A DNA stretch of 31,813 bases from a virus, in the IMG/VR virus record IMGVR_UViG_3300004460_000261, positions 1 to 31,813 of that record. One strand, written 5' to 3'. The position numbers and the translations under genes were made by a program. Positions within the stretch are counted from its first letter, which is position 1. Each line of letters opens with the position of its first letter. The notes beneath the pieces were generated by a model, which was not told the DNA's origin, searched no databases, and was given only the letters and a program-made list of their open reading frames with translations. Below are positions 13,623 through 21,011 of this stretch, piece after piece.

Positions 13623-14357
13623 GTGCCTGTAATAAAATGTTCAAATGGAAATTATCGGATTGGTTCAGGGGCTTGTATATATGATTCAGAGGATAAAGCA
13701 ATTAAAGTTTGGCAGGCAATTTTAGCTTCAGGCAAATACAAAGCAGATGCAAATAAAGTATCTTATGATTATGATGATACTTTAAGCACAGAAAGAGGTC
13801 AAAAACAGGCTATTAAAGACATAAAAGAAGGTAAGCAGGTATATATCATTACACGCAGGTCAAAGAGCCAAGAAGTGCTTAATATGGCTAAAAAATTAGG
13901 TATTCCACAGAGCAGGGTAATCTTCACAAACGGCTCTTTAAAATGGTCAGCAGTTGCTCATTACGGAATTGGTACACACTATGATAATAATTCCAATGAA
14001 GTAGAACAAATCAATAAACGTACAGATACAAAAGGAGTAAAGTTTGCTTTTGCTGATTCATATAATGATTATCCAGAAGCAGCAGTAAATAATGCAAAAA
14101 GAGCATTAAAATGGGTTGCAGTGAATGGTTGGGGAACTTGTGGAGAAGCTACAGGTAAACAAAGAGCCAATCAAATAGCTAATAAAGAAAATATAACCAG
14201 AGATACTATTGCAAGGATGGCATCATTCAAAAGACATCAACAAAATAAAGATGTACCATATTCAGAAGGATGTGGCGGTTTAATGTGGGATGCTTGGGGT
14301 GGAGATGCCGGAATAGAATGGGCAAGTAGAAAACTTAAAGAAATTGATAATGGATAA
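13623..14357 (+). CDS. HAD-like phosphatase domain between phage-conserved ends
   Basis: A 244-residue protein with three parts. Residues about 1-45 (VIKCSNGNYRIGSGACIYDS) and about 160-244 (TGKQRANQIANKENITRDTI, RMASFKRHQQNKDV, GLMWDAWGGDAGIEWA) match short modules found in Bacteroidota phage head-gene proteins. Between them lies a HAD-type domain: DYDDTLST near 49-56 gives the D-x-D-x-T nucleophile motif, YIITRR near 74-79 is motif II, and FADSYNDY near 142-149 is the acidic motif. It probably acts as a phosphatase or nucleotidase. The start is GTG 13623, two bases after the previous stop. The combination of modules is odd. Confidence 0.65.
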   Translation: MPVIKCSNGNYRIGSGACIYDSEDKAIKVWQAILASGKYKADANKVSYDYDDTLSTERGQKQAIKDIKEGKQVYIITRRSKSQEVLNMAKKLGIPQSRVIFTNGSLKWSAVAHYGIGTHYDNNSNEVEQINKRTDTKGVKFAFADSYNDYPEAAVNNAKRALKWVAVNGWGTCGEATGKQRANQIANKENITRDTIARMASFKRHQQNKDVPYSEGCGGLMWDAWGGDAGIEWASRKLKEIDNG

Positions 14358-14508
14358 TAAAAGTATTGGGATGTGTTTGACAACCCTAATTTTGAAGTTA
14401 TTTGCAGATGTAAGCACGAATGATGTAGCAATGTATGTGGCAATAGTAGCAGGAATAACAACAATAGTTTATAATATTTATAAGATATTTCACGAATTTA
14501 AAAAATGA
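14350..14508 (+). CDS. small membrane protein, holin-like
   Basis: A 52-residue frame overlapping the previous gene by 8 nt and the next by 4 nt (ATGA). It has one clear membrane helix at about 26-45 (VAMYVAIVAGITTIVYNIYK), an N-terminal amphipathic stretch and a short basic tail (KIFHEFKK). Size, single helix and location two genes before the M15 endolysin fit a class III-like holin or its partner. It is too short for many gene callers, but the overlaps on both sides support it. Confidence 0.6.
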   Translation: MDNKSIGMCLTTLILKLFADVSTNDVAMYVAIVAGITTIVYNIYKIFHEFKK

Positions 14509-14702
14509 AGCAATTTTTCACAGAAGCCAATGAAAGGCTTTCAATGAAAAGATTATGCGGATTTATTGCTACAATTTCACTTTGTGGTAAATTAATTCAT
14601 ACTCCTAATGATGCTTTAGTTTATTCAGTTTGTGGGATAGCAATGGCTGCTTTAGGATTAACAACTGCAGAAAAAATATTTAAAAAAGATGAAGATAAGT
14701 GA
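14505..14702 (+). CDS. small two-helix membrane protein, probable holin
   Basis: A 65-residue protein with two hydrophobic segments at about 16-30 and 38-55 (VYSVCGIAMAALGLTTAEKI), and a charged C-terminus (KKDEDK). This is the layout of a small class II holin, which forms holes in the inner membrane so that the endolysin reaches the cell wall. It overlaps the single-helix protein by 4 nt and the endolysin by 14 nt, forming a compact lysis cassette. Which of the two membrane proteins is holin and which antiholin cannot be told from sequence. Confidence 0.65.
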   Translation: MKQFFTEANERLSMKRLCGFIATISLCGKLIHTPNDALVYSVCGIAMAALGLTTAEKIFKKDEDK

Positions 14703-15138
14703 ACACCTTGACTTAGCAGAACTTATCAGAAGTGAATCTGCAAAGAGATTAGGAATATCAAATATGCCAACACCAGAGCATATTGAAAACTTAAAGCAGT
14801 TAGCGGAGCATATTTTTGAGCCTATTAGAAATCATTTTGGCTCACCAATTTATATTAGTTCAGGATATAGGAGTCAGGCTTTAAATTCTTCCATTGGTGG
14901 TGCATTAAATAGCCAACATAATAGAGGTATGGCTATTGATATTGATATGGATGGCACAGATATAAAAAATAGTGCTATCTTTGAGTATGCAAAAACTTTA
15001 CCATTTGACCAACTTATTTGGGAGTTCGGAACAAAAGAAAATCCTGATTGGGTGCATATAAGTTATTCTCCATTAAACAGAAAACAAATACTTTATGCAA
15101 CAAAAGAACACGGAAAAACCATTTACAACAAAGGCTAA
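14689..15138 (+). CDS. endolysin, peptidase M15 family (D-Ala-D-Ala carboxypeptidase-like)
   Basis: A 149-residue zinc peptidase of the M15 family that cleaves peptidoglycan stem peptides. The fold is visible as ISSGYRSQALNSSIGGALNS (57-76), then QHNRGMAIDID with zinc ligands H77 and D84, and WVHIS with the third ligand H123. E112 in IWEFG is a plausible catalytic base region. There is no signal peptide, so export depends on the holin-like proteins before it. Length is usual for a single-domain phage M15 endolysin. It overlaps the holin gene by 14 nt and the metallophosphoesterase by 44 nt. Confidence 0.9.
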   Translation: MKISEHLDLAELIRSESAKRLGISNMPTPEHIENLKQLAEHIFEPIRNHFGSPIYISSGYRSQALNSSIGGALNSQHNRGMAIDIDMDGTDIKNSAIFEYAKTLPFDQLIWEFGTKENPDWVHISYSPLNRKQILYATKEHGKTIYNKG

Positions 15139-16090
15139 TCTTTGTGTTGAATACAGGGAAAAGTATGGTTGGGATATGCCAAGTCTAAAACTTGCAAGAA
15201 TTATTTATAACGATAATCAACTATTGTTTAAAAGTCCAGAAGCAGTTAGAAGCAGTTTAAGAGCCATTGAGGGCAAGATGGGGAACAATAGAAGCACAAT
15301 AAGAAAAGAAGTAGAAAACAGACCATATAATCCTTATAATCTGCCATCAAGTGATGAAACTATTTATGAGCCTTTTAAGATTAATGCACAAAGGTTGCTT
15401 GTACTCTCTGACATACATATCCCTTACCATTCTGTTAATTCGCTCACGATTGCGTTTGATTGGGCAAAAAAACAAAAACCAGATGCCATTCTTCTAAATG
15501 GAGATACATTGGACTTCTTCGGATTAAGCAGATATGCTAAAGACCCAAAGAAACGTAGTTTTAGTTCAGAGTTGGAATCTTTCAAAGATTTCATAACTAT
15601 ATTGAAAAAAACTTTTGATGCAAAGATTTATTTTAAGATAGGTAATCACGAGGAAAGATATGAGCATTATTTGTGGATGAAAGCTGGGGAGTTATCAGGG
15701 ATAGATGATTTTGAGTTAGGGAATATAATTAAGGCAAGAGCAGAAGGAATTGAGATAATATCAGACAAAAGAATTATGAAGGCAGGGGAACTCAATATAA
15801 TTCACGGACACGAATACTTTGGCTCATTCAGTCCTGTGAATATTGCCAGAGGTTTATTTACAAAAGGTAAAGTTTCTGCTATGCAAGGGCATAATCATCA
15901 AACAAGTGAACACACAGAAGCTGATATGAATGGTAAGATTACAACTACTTGGAGTGTGGGTTGTTTATCTGAATTACATCCTATGTATATGCCATTAAAT
16001 AAGTGGAATCACGGATTTGCATTTATTGAAATAGATGGAGATGATTTTCAAGTTCAAAATAAAAGAATATATAAAGGCAAAGTTTTATGA
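15095..16090 (+). CDS. calcineurin-like metallophosphoesterase
   Basis: A 331-residue protein. An N-terminal part (about 15-65; EYREKYGWDMPSLKLARIIY) is a helical, helix-turn-helix-like module often fused to phage phosphoesterases. The catalytic domain carries all metal-binding motifs: DIH (106-108), GDTLD (136-140), GNHEE (183-187), GHE (238-240) and GHNH (265-268). The substrate could be a nucleic acid end, a cyclic nucleotide or a modified nucleotide. Phage relatives are usually of unknown function. It overlaps the endolysin by 44 nt and the next gene by 4 nt. Confidence 0.85.
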   Translation: MQQKNTEKPFTTKANLCVEYREKYGWDMPSLKLARIIYNDNQLLFKSPEAVRSSLRAIEGKMGNNRSTIRKEVENRPYNPYNLPSSDETIYEPFKINAQRLLVLSDIHIPYHSVNSLTIAFDWAKKQKPDAILLNGDTLDFFGLSRYAKDPKKRSFSSELESFKDFITILKKTFDAKIYFKIGNHEERYEHYLWMKAGELSGIDDFELGNIIKARAEGIEIISDKRIMKAGELNIIHGHEYFGSFSPVNIARGLFTKGKVSAMQGHNHQTSEHTEADMNGKITTTWSVGCLSELHPMYMPLNKWNHGFAFIEIDGDDFQVQNKRIYKGKVL

Positions 16091-16275
16091 TTCCAAAAAA
16101 AGTAAACAAAATGACATTAGAGCAACAAGAAGCATTTTTATTAGAAAGGCTTATGGACTTACAAAACAAAGAACAGGTGTATAGAAGAGCATTGGCACAA
16201 GTAAGAGGAAAAACAAAAATTGAAGTAAGTGAAGCAGAAAGGATGGACTTATTAGAATTAAAGGGTGGAGATTAA
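16087..16275 (+). CDS. small charged helical protein
   Basis: A 62-residue protein starting at ATG 16087 (4-nt overlap). A second in-frame ATG nine codons on would also serve. It is almost wholly helical and rich in Glu, Gln, Leu and Arg (EQQEAFLLERLMDLQNKEQV near 11-30), suggesting a coiled-coil dimer. Its end overlaps the HExxH protein by 11 nt. The function is unknown. Confidence 0.6.
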   Translation: MIPKKVNKMTLEQQEAFLLERLMDLQNKEQVYRRALAQVRGKTKIEVSEAERMDLLELKGGD

Positions 16276-16534
16276 AGTTATATATAAAAAGTTAGGCAAA
16301 GAAAAGGTGTGGGGTTTAGCTGATTCTACAGGCATAGTATATTTAGATAGCAGATTAAAAGGAAAGAAACATTTAGAAATACTTATTCACGAAACATTGC
16401 ATCTACTTTATCCAGAAGCAGAAGAGGATGAAATTGTAAACAAAAGCATATCTTTATGTAACATAATTTGGAAGCAGAGGTATAGAAGAATTGAGGATGA
16501 TAAAAAAGAGCCTTTGCAAGATGGTACACTATGA
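16265..16534 (+). CDS. small HExxH zinc protein
   Basis: An 89-residue protein with start GTG 16265, inside the end of the previous gene. No ATG gives the full domain. The N-terminal half is beta-like (EIKVIYKKLGKEKVWGLADS) and leads to the helix ILIHETLHLLYP with HETLH (42-46), followed by Glu53 and Glu54 as possible third zinc ligands. The layout is that of a minimal zinc metalloprotease, perhaps distantly SprT-like. Similar short HExxH proteins occur in many phages. Substrate unknown. Confidence 0.6.
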   Translation: MEIKVIYKKLGKEKVWGLADSTGIVYLDSRLKGKKHLEILIHETLHLLYPEAEEDEIVNKSISLCNIIWKQRYRRIEDDKKEPLQDGTL

Positions 16535-16800
16535 AGAAACACACAAAGTTATATTTAGATTATTTTGGATATGTCAAAGATGATTTTATGGCTTGTGAAC
16601 TCTGTGGAGGAAGGATGGTGGACATTCATCATATTGATTGTAGGGGTATGGGTAGCAGCATGAATAAAGATGAAATCAAAAATCTAATGGGTTTGTGCAG
16701 GTCTTGTCATATTGAATATGGAGACAAAAAGCAACATATAGAATTTTTAAATATGAAGCATTTAAATTTTATAAATGATAACGGACAAAGCATTTCTTAA
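16531..16800 (+). CDS. HNH endonuclease
   Basis: An 89-residue protein with a complete HNH fold: zinc-binding C22 and C25 (CELCGG), the DIHHID motif with H33 and H34, a middle Asn region (IKNLMGLC), and C56, C59 and H60 (CRSCH). In many phages an HNH nuclease next to terminase genes assists genome packaging; here the modification cassette lies between it and the terminase. A free-standing homing nuclease is the alternative. It overlaps the methyltransferase start by 26 nt. Confidence 0.8.
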   Translation: MKKHTKLYLDYFGYVKDDFMACELCGGRMVDIHHIDCRGMGSSMNKDEIKNLMGLCRSCHIEYGDKKQHIEFLNMKHLNFINDNGQSIS

Positions 16801-17305
16801 AGCAGAGTTAGAGATGGGAATCAGTTTTGATAACCCTATGTTTAAATCATTAGCATACAATACTGCTCAACAGGTATTAGGATTAGGAAAATCAGTTTTA
16901 GATTATGGAGCAGGAACAGGAGTTTATGCAGATGCTTTTCATCAAGCAGGGTTTGATGTTGTAATATGGGAGAAATTTGATGCACATAAGGAATACATAA
17001 CCAAGAATGCTCCATATTTAAGTATAATAGATAAACCTATCACTACTGATATAATGGCATTTATAGAGGTTGCAGAACATATGACAGATAAACAATTAAA
17101 TTCTTTATTTAAAAAGATTAAACCTAACTATATCTTATTTAGTTCAACAAGCCAGAGAATACCTGAATGGGATGAATCTTGGGGGCATATAAATATTAAG
17201 GAACAAGAAGAGTGGGATATATTTTTTGCAGAGAAGGGTTACCATATATATAAACATATTACTGCACCAACAGATTATTCTAAAATATACAAATATGATA
17301 ATTGA
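16775..17305 (+). CDS. SAM-dependent methyltransferase (class I), first gene of the modification cassette
   Basis: A 176-residue class I methyltransferase. Motif I is VLDYGAGTG (41-49) and the acidic residue ending strand 2 is E66 in WEKFD. EVAEHM near 96-101 resembles motif IV of non-DNA methyltransferases. The C5-cytosine signatures (Pro-Cys-Gln and Glu-Asn-Val) are absent, as is a D/N-PP-Y/W motif of N6/N4 DNA methylases. It therefore may act on a small molecule or a modified base rather than making 5-methylcytosine. It is coupled to the ParB-like gene by an 11-nt overlap and starts inside the HNH gene. Confidence 0.7.
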   Translation: MITDKAFLKAELEMGISFDNPMFKSLAYNTAQQVLGLGKSVLDYGAGTGVYADAFHQAGFDVVIWEKFDAHKEYITKNAPYLSIIDKPITTDIMAFIEVAEHMTDKQLNSLFKKIKPNYILFSSTSQRIPEWDESWGHINIKEQEEWDIFFAEKGYHIYKHITAPTDYSKIYKYDN

Positions 17306-17870
17306 AACTAAGATTAATGAAATAAAAGCTAATCCTAACAATCCAAGAATTATTAAAGATGACAAGTTTAAGCAACTTGTAAAATCCATTCAGGAGTTCC
17401 CAGAGATGCTAAAATTAAGACCTATTGTAGTAAATGATGATATGGTTGTATTGGGTGGAAATATGCGTTTAAAGGCTTGTAAAGAGGCAGGTTTAAAAGC
17501 AATACCAATTATAAAGGCAAGTTCACTAACAGAACAACAACAGAAGGAATTTATCATAAAAGATAATGTTGGGTATGGAGAGTGGGATTGGGAAAATCTT
17601 GCCAATCAATGGGATAATGAAGAATTAAATGATTGGGGTTTAAATGTTCCAGAATTTAAAACAGATGTTGATTATTCTATATTAGATGAAGTTGATTTAT
17701 CGAATGAGTTAAATAACTTGTCTAATGGTGTAAAAAAAGCCATACAAATAGAATTTGAAGCAGAACATTATGATAAAGCATTTGAGTTGATTAAATTTTG
17801 GAGAGAACAAAAGGCTTATGTAGGGGGAATGATTATGGAATATTTAAAAGCAGAAAAAGAAAAAATATGA
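17295..17870 (+). CDS. ParB/Srx-like protein linked to DNA modification
   Basis: A 191-residue protein from ATG 17295; upstream frame extension to 17226 lies within the methyltransferase gene and is less likely. Residues about 5-95 form a ParB N-terminal-like domain: NPNNPRIIKDDKFKQLVKSI, then LRPIVV and the nucleotide-binding signature VLGGNMRLKA (about 52-61). The C-terminal part (GVKKAIQIEFEAEHYDKAFE ... YVGGMIMEYLKAEKEKI) occurs in phage ParB-like proteins that accompany DNA methylases. ParB-like domains recur in base-hypermodification operons, and here the gene is coupled to a TET-associated glycosyltransferase by a 4-nt overlap. Confidence 0.75.
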   Translation: MIIETKINEIKANPNNPRIIKDDKFKQLVKSIQEFPEMLKLRPIVVNDDMVVLGGNMRLKACKEAGLKAIPIIKASSLTEQQQKEFIIKDNVGYGEWDWENLANQWDNEELNDWGLNVPEFKTDVDYSILDEVDLSNELNNLSNGVKKAIQIEFEAEHYDKAFELIKFWREQKAYVGGMIMEYLKAEKEKI

Positions 17871-18598
17871 TATGTTTCATTCCGACTAAAGGAAGGCATA
17901 AGACTAAAACATATAAATTATTTCAAGATGCAAATATCGAAGTATTGCATTTTATTGAACCACAGGAATTATGTTTATATGAAGTTCCTAATAAGATATC
18001 CATTAAAGAAAATGATAAAGGAATTGGCTATGTTAGAAATTTTATGTTAAATTATGCAAGAGAAAAAAATTATAAATGGGTGTTGATATGTGATGATGAT
18101 GTTACATCTTTTGGTATTTATAATGGTAAGACTATAAAAAAAGATGCAAAAATATGGTTAGATATTTATGAAAAAGCAAAACAACTACCATTTGAACTAA
18201 TAGGAATAAATTATACGCAACACGCGTGGCACGAAAAAACATCATATTCCATAAATAAAAAATTTGCAGAGGTATGTGTTTTAATTAATATAAATAAAAT
18301 AAAATGGAATTATAGAAATGAATTTGATTTAAAAGAAGATAGAGATTTTGCTTTACAGACGATTAAAAATGGTAGTGGAATTTTGAGATTTAATCATTAT
18401 TGGTTTTCTTGTCCTGATGTTGGTAGCAATGTAGGTGGATTGCAAGATATGTATAAGTTGAAAAGGGATGAATATTCTGCTAAAAAAATGTGTTACGAAT
18501 GGCATCCATTTATTACTTTACAAAATAAAGGAGATAGAATAGATATGAAAACAGATATAAAAGCATTGGCGAATCATTATAAAAAAATAGTAAAATGA
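17867..18598 (+). CDS. TET-associated glycosyltransferase (TAGT-like)
   Basis: A 243-residue protein from ATG 17867 (4-nt overlap with the ParB-like gene). It has the GT-A layout of TET-associated glycosyltransferases: an N-terminal strand MICFIPTKGR, the region NDKGIGYVRNFMLNYAREKN (49-68), and WVLICDDDVTSFG with the metal-binding acidic triad D76-D78. A later acidic segment (DLKEDRDFALQT) and FSCPDVGSNVGG follow. The family is known to add sugars to 5-hydroxymethyl pyrimidines in phage DNA. Its partner, the TET/JBP dioxygenase, follows with a 4-nt overlap, which strengthens the call. Its sequence is very AT-rich compared with the terminase genes. Confidence 0.8.
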   Translation: MICFIPTKGRHKTKTYKLFQDANIEVLHFIEPQELCLYEVPNKISIKENDKGIGYVRNFMLNYAREKNYKWVLICDDDVTSFGIYNGKTIKKDAKIWLDIYEKAKQLPFELIGINYTQHAWHEKTSYSINKKFAEVCVLININKIKWNYRNEFDLKEDRDFALQTIKNGSGILRFNHYWFSCPDVGSNVGGLQDMYKLKRDEYSAKKMCYEWHPFITLQNKGDRIDMKTDIKALANHYKKIVK

Positions 18599-19374
18599 AA
18601 AAAATTAATTTAATACAAGTTGAACATAATAGAAAGATTGGTGAAGAATGCGAATATATTGATGCTAACATATTAGAGGATTGTATGTTTTATGCTGATG
18701 GAGAGCCAATAGGTTTTTATTTGAGTAAAATGCCTGATAAAATGTGTAAATTTGCGGATTTGGCAAATAATGAATTCCTGAGCGACAGAGTTCCTAAATC
18801 AAAAATGAATAGAGGAACTGAAGAACAAGCAAAACAAAAAGGTTTAAAATGGATTAGCCAATATTCTACTATAATAGGAAGTATAGCACCCAAACCTCAT
18901 ATGAAAAGAGCCTATGCAAATTATAGTTCGGTGCATTCAGTAAAATCTGCTCAAACTTATATAAAAGCAATGATGCTATTAGCTAAAGAAAGTGAACAAT
19001 TAATAAATGAAATATTGCCATCACAATATCAAAAACAAATAGAAATGTTTAGTGATGTTAAAGATAAATGGAGATTTGGTAAATTATTTACAAGTTCTAT
19101 CTCAAATTTTAATATATCAGCTCCATTTCATAGAGATAATGGTAATATTCAAAATTGTGTAAATGTAATTATATGCAAAAGGTTAAATTCAAAGGGTGGT
19201 GATTTACATATACCTGATTATAATGCAACAATAGGACAAAAAGATAATTCTATTTTGGTTTATCCTGCTTGGAGGAATATGCACGCAGTAACACCCATAA
19301 TACCAACTTTTGATGGCGGTTATAGAAATTCATTAATATTTTATCCATTAAAAGCATTTAAAGGTTTAGATTAA
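18595..19374 (+). CDS. TET/JBP-family 2-oxoglutarate/Fe(II) dioxygenase
   Basis: A 259-residue protein. The C-terminal half has the complete double-stranded beta-helix signature of TET/JBP dioxygenases. H179 and D181 lie in APFHRDNGN, GGDLHIPDYNATIG (201-214) provides the following strands, H230 in NMHAVTPI is the third iron ligand, and R244 in YRNSLIFY binds 2-oxoglutarate. Phage members oxidise 5-methylcytosine in DNA to 5-hydroxymethylcytosine; JBP relatives act on thymine. The N-terminal 100 residues are less conserved and may bind DNA. It overlaps the TAGT gene by 4 nt and ends one base before the small terminase gene. The target base cannot be told from sequence. Confidence 0.85.
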   Translation: MKKINLIQVEHNRKIGEECEYIDANILEDCMFYADGEPIGFYLSKMPDKMCKFADLANNEFLSDRVPKSKMNRGTEEQAKQKGLKWISQYSTIIGSIAPKPHMKRAYANYSSVHSVKSAQTYIKAMMLLAKESEQLINEILPSQYQKQIEMFSDVKDKWRFGKLFTSSISNFNISAPFHRDNGNIQNCVNVIICKRLNSKGGDLHIPDYNATIGQKDNSILVYPAWRNMHAVTPIIPTFDGGYRNSLIFYPLKAFKGLD

Positions 19375-19375
19375 T

Positions 19376-19735
19376 ATGGCAAAAGAAGATTTAATTCCAT
19401 TTGTAAAAGGTCAGAGTGGAAATCCAAATGGCAGACCTAAAAAATATGTTAGCCTATTAAGGGATGCAGGATATAAACTATCTGAAATAAACGATACTAT
19501 ACAGGTAATGATGGCAATGGATTTGGATGAGTTAAAATCTGTATTTGACAATCCAAAGGCAACCATTCTGGAGAAAACAATAGCTAATGCAATGCGTAAG
19601 AGTTTAAGCAAAGGCTCTCTATATAGCCTTGAAACACTTTTAACGAGGGTTTACGGAAAGCCTAAAGAACAGATGGATATTACAAGCGATAATAAGATAG
19701 AGGTTGTATTCGTCAAGGGCAAGACCATATTATGA
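19376..19735 (+). CDS. terminase small subunit-like DNA-binding protein (DUF5681-like start)
   Basis: A 119-residue protein directly before the large terminase (4-nt overlap), the standard place of the small subunit that recognises phage DNA for packaging. It begins with the phage-typical FVKGQSGNPNGRPKK (about 9-23), as in DUF5681 proteins, followed by a helical core and a basic end. Family memory and position agree; a specific DNA-recognition helix is not obvious. Confidence 0.75.
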   Translation: MAKEDLIPFVKGQSGNPNGRPKKYVSLLRDAGYKLSEINDTIQVMMAMDLDELKSVFDNPKATILEKTIANAMRKSLSKGSLYSLETLLTRVYGKPKEQMDITSDNKIEVVFVKGKTIL

Positions 19736-20880
19736 TAATTGAAGTACCTGAAGCACATATCAATCAAGACAAAATACTTGAATCAGAAGCAAGGTTTATT
19801 GTGGTTATGTGTGGGCGAAGGTTTGGTAAATCGGAACTATCACAGATTAAGATAATTACAGAAGCAGTACAGGGAAAACAGATTGCTTACATCACACCAA
19901 CATATTCACTTGCTAAAGTATTCTTTAATAGGTTAATTCACGCACTACCTTTTTTAAATAATAAATCTGATTTGAAGTTATCATTTCCGAATGGTGGCTC
20001 AGTTGAATTTTTTACAGGAGAAAGATTGGATAATTTAAGAGGTCGCAAGTTCCATTGGGTTATTGTGGATGAGGCATCATTTATTCCTGACCTTGAACAG
20101 GGTTGGTTAAATTCTATCAGACCTACTTTAACGGACTATAAAGGGAGAGCATTGTTTCTATCCACACCAAGGGGAAAAAACTACTTTTATTCTCTATTTA
20201 TGAAAGATGAACAGGGATGGGAATCATTCAAATTTACTACATATGATAACCCATATATGGACAAGGCAGAGATAGACGAGGCAAGAACGCAACTTCCAGA
20301 GGCAGTCTTTGAACAGGAGTATATGGCTAATCCAATGGAAAACGCAGCGAATCCTTTTGGCTCTGCCTTCATTCGTAAATGTATTCAACCTTTATCTAAT
20401 AGAGAGCCTGTATGCTTTGGAATAGACCTTGCCAAGTCTTTTGACTTTACTGCTATTATAGGATTAGATTCTTATGGCTATGTAGCTTACTTTGATAGGT
20501 TTCAAATGGATTGGAATAGTACGAAACAAGCTATCCTGCAACTGCCTAAAAAACCTATGCTAATTGATTCCACAGGGGTTGGAGACCCTATTGTTGAGGA
20601 CTTACAAAGGGAGGGTAGGCATATTATGGGATTAAAGTTCACACAGGTAAGTAAGCAACAATTAATGTTAGGACTACAAACTGCAATTCAGAGCAGGAAG
20701 ATAGGCTTCCCAGAGGGACATATCGTTAAGGAGTTGGAAGTCTTTGAGTATCAGTACTCAGCTACAGGGGTTAAGTATTCTGCACCAAGCGGATTCCACG
20801 ATGATTGCGTAATGGCTTTAGCTTTAGCATATCAGAATTTGAGTCAAAATACAGGCTTAGGTAGATATTCATTCCTATAA
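19732..20880 (+). CDS. terminase large subunit
   Basis: A 382-residue ATPase-nuclease that drives DNA into the prohead. ATPase motifs: Walker A GRRFGKS (28-34), Walker B VIVDEA (110-115) and the coupling motif LSTPRG (143-148). Nuclease motifs of the RNase H-like fold: D232 (FGIDLAKS), D279 (LIDSTG) and HDD (356-358). Length is short for the family but both domains are complete. It follows the small subunit by a 4-nt overlap. The type of packaging (headful or site-specific) is not decided by sequence; an apparently permuted genome would fit headful packaging. Confidence 0.95.
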   Translation: MIIEVPEAHINQDKILESEARFIVVMCGRRFGKSELSQIKIITEAVQGKQIAYITPTYSLAKVFFNRLIHALPFLNNKSDLKLSFPNGGSVEFFTGERLDNLRGRKFHWVIVDEASFIPDLEQGWLNSIRPTLTDYKGRALFLSTPRGKNYFYSLFMKDEQGWESFKFTTYDNPYMDKAEIDEARTQLPEAVFEQEYMANPMENAANPFGSAFIRKCIQPLSNREPVCFGIDLAKSFDFTAIIGLDSYGYVAYFDRFQMDWNSTKQAILQLPKKPMLIDSTGVGDPIVEDLQREGRHIMGLKFTQVSKQQLMLGLQTAIQSRKIGFPEGHIVKELEVFEYQYSATGVKYSAPSGFHDDCVMALALAYQNLSQNTGLGRYSFL

Positions 20881-20912
20881 TGTCAAGTTTTCTGCTCCAT
20901 TTACTTGACATT
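20879..20912 (+). terminator. perfect 10-bp inverted repeat after the terminase gene
   Basis: AATGTCAAGT (20879-20888) and ACTTGACATT (20903-20912) are perfect inverted copies with a 14-base loop, beginning in the terminase stop codon. Only a short T run follows, so termination may be weak. An operator for the promoter at 20985 is the alternative. Confidence 0.45.
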
Positions 20913-20959
20913 TAACTAAATTCTTTAGCAAAAAAATAAATAAAAAAAAGTTTAGGAAA

Positions 20960-20992
20960 TTGATTTTTGTATTATCAAAAGGTTTATCTTTG
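20960..20992 (+). promoter_or_regulatory. promoter with exact TATCTTTG -7 box
   Basis: TATCTTTG at 20985-20992 matches the Bacteroidota -7 consensus TAnnTTTG exactly. TTG at 20960-20962 lies 22 bases upstream, within the 17-23-base spacing reported for Flavobacterium promoters. The start of the next gene is 20 bases downstream (ATG 21012). It is the best promoter in the window and opens the small-gene block before the tail genes. Confidence 0.65.
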
Positions 20993-21011
20993 TGTAACAA
21001 AACCAAAAACA

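Noticed and set aside
16775-17305. Methyltransferase as a C5-cytosine DNA methylase
   Set aside because: The C5 signatures Pro-Cys-Gln and Glu-Asn-Val are absent and the protein is too short for that family.
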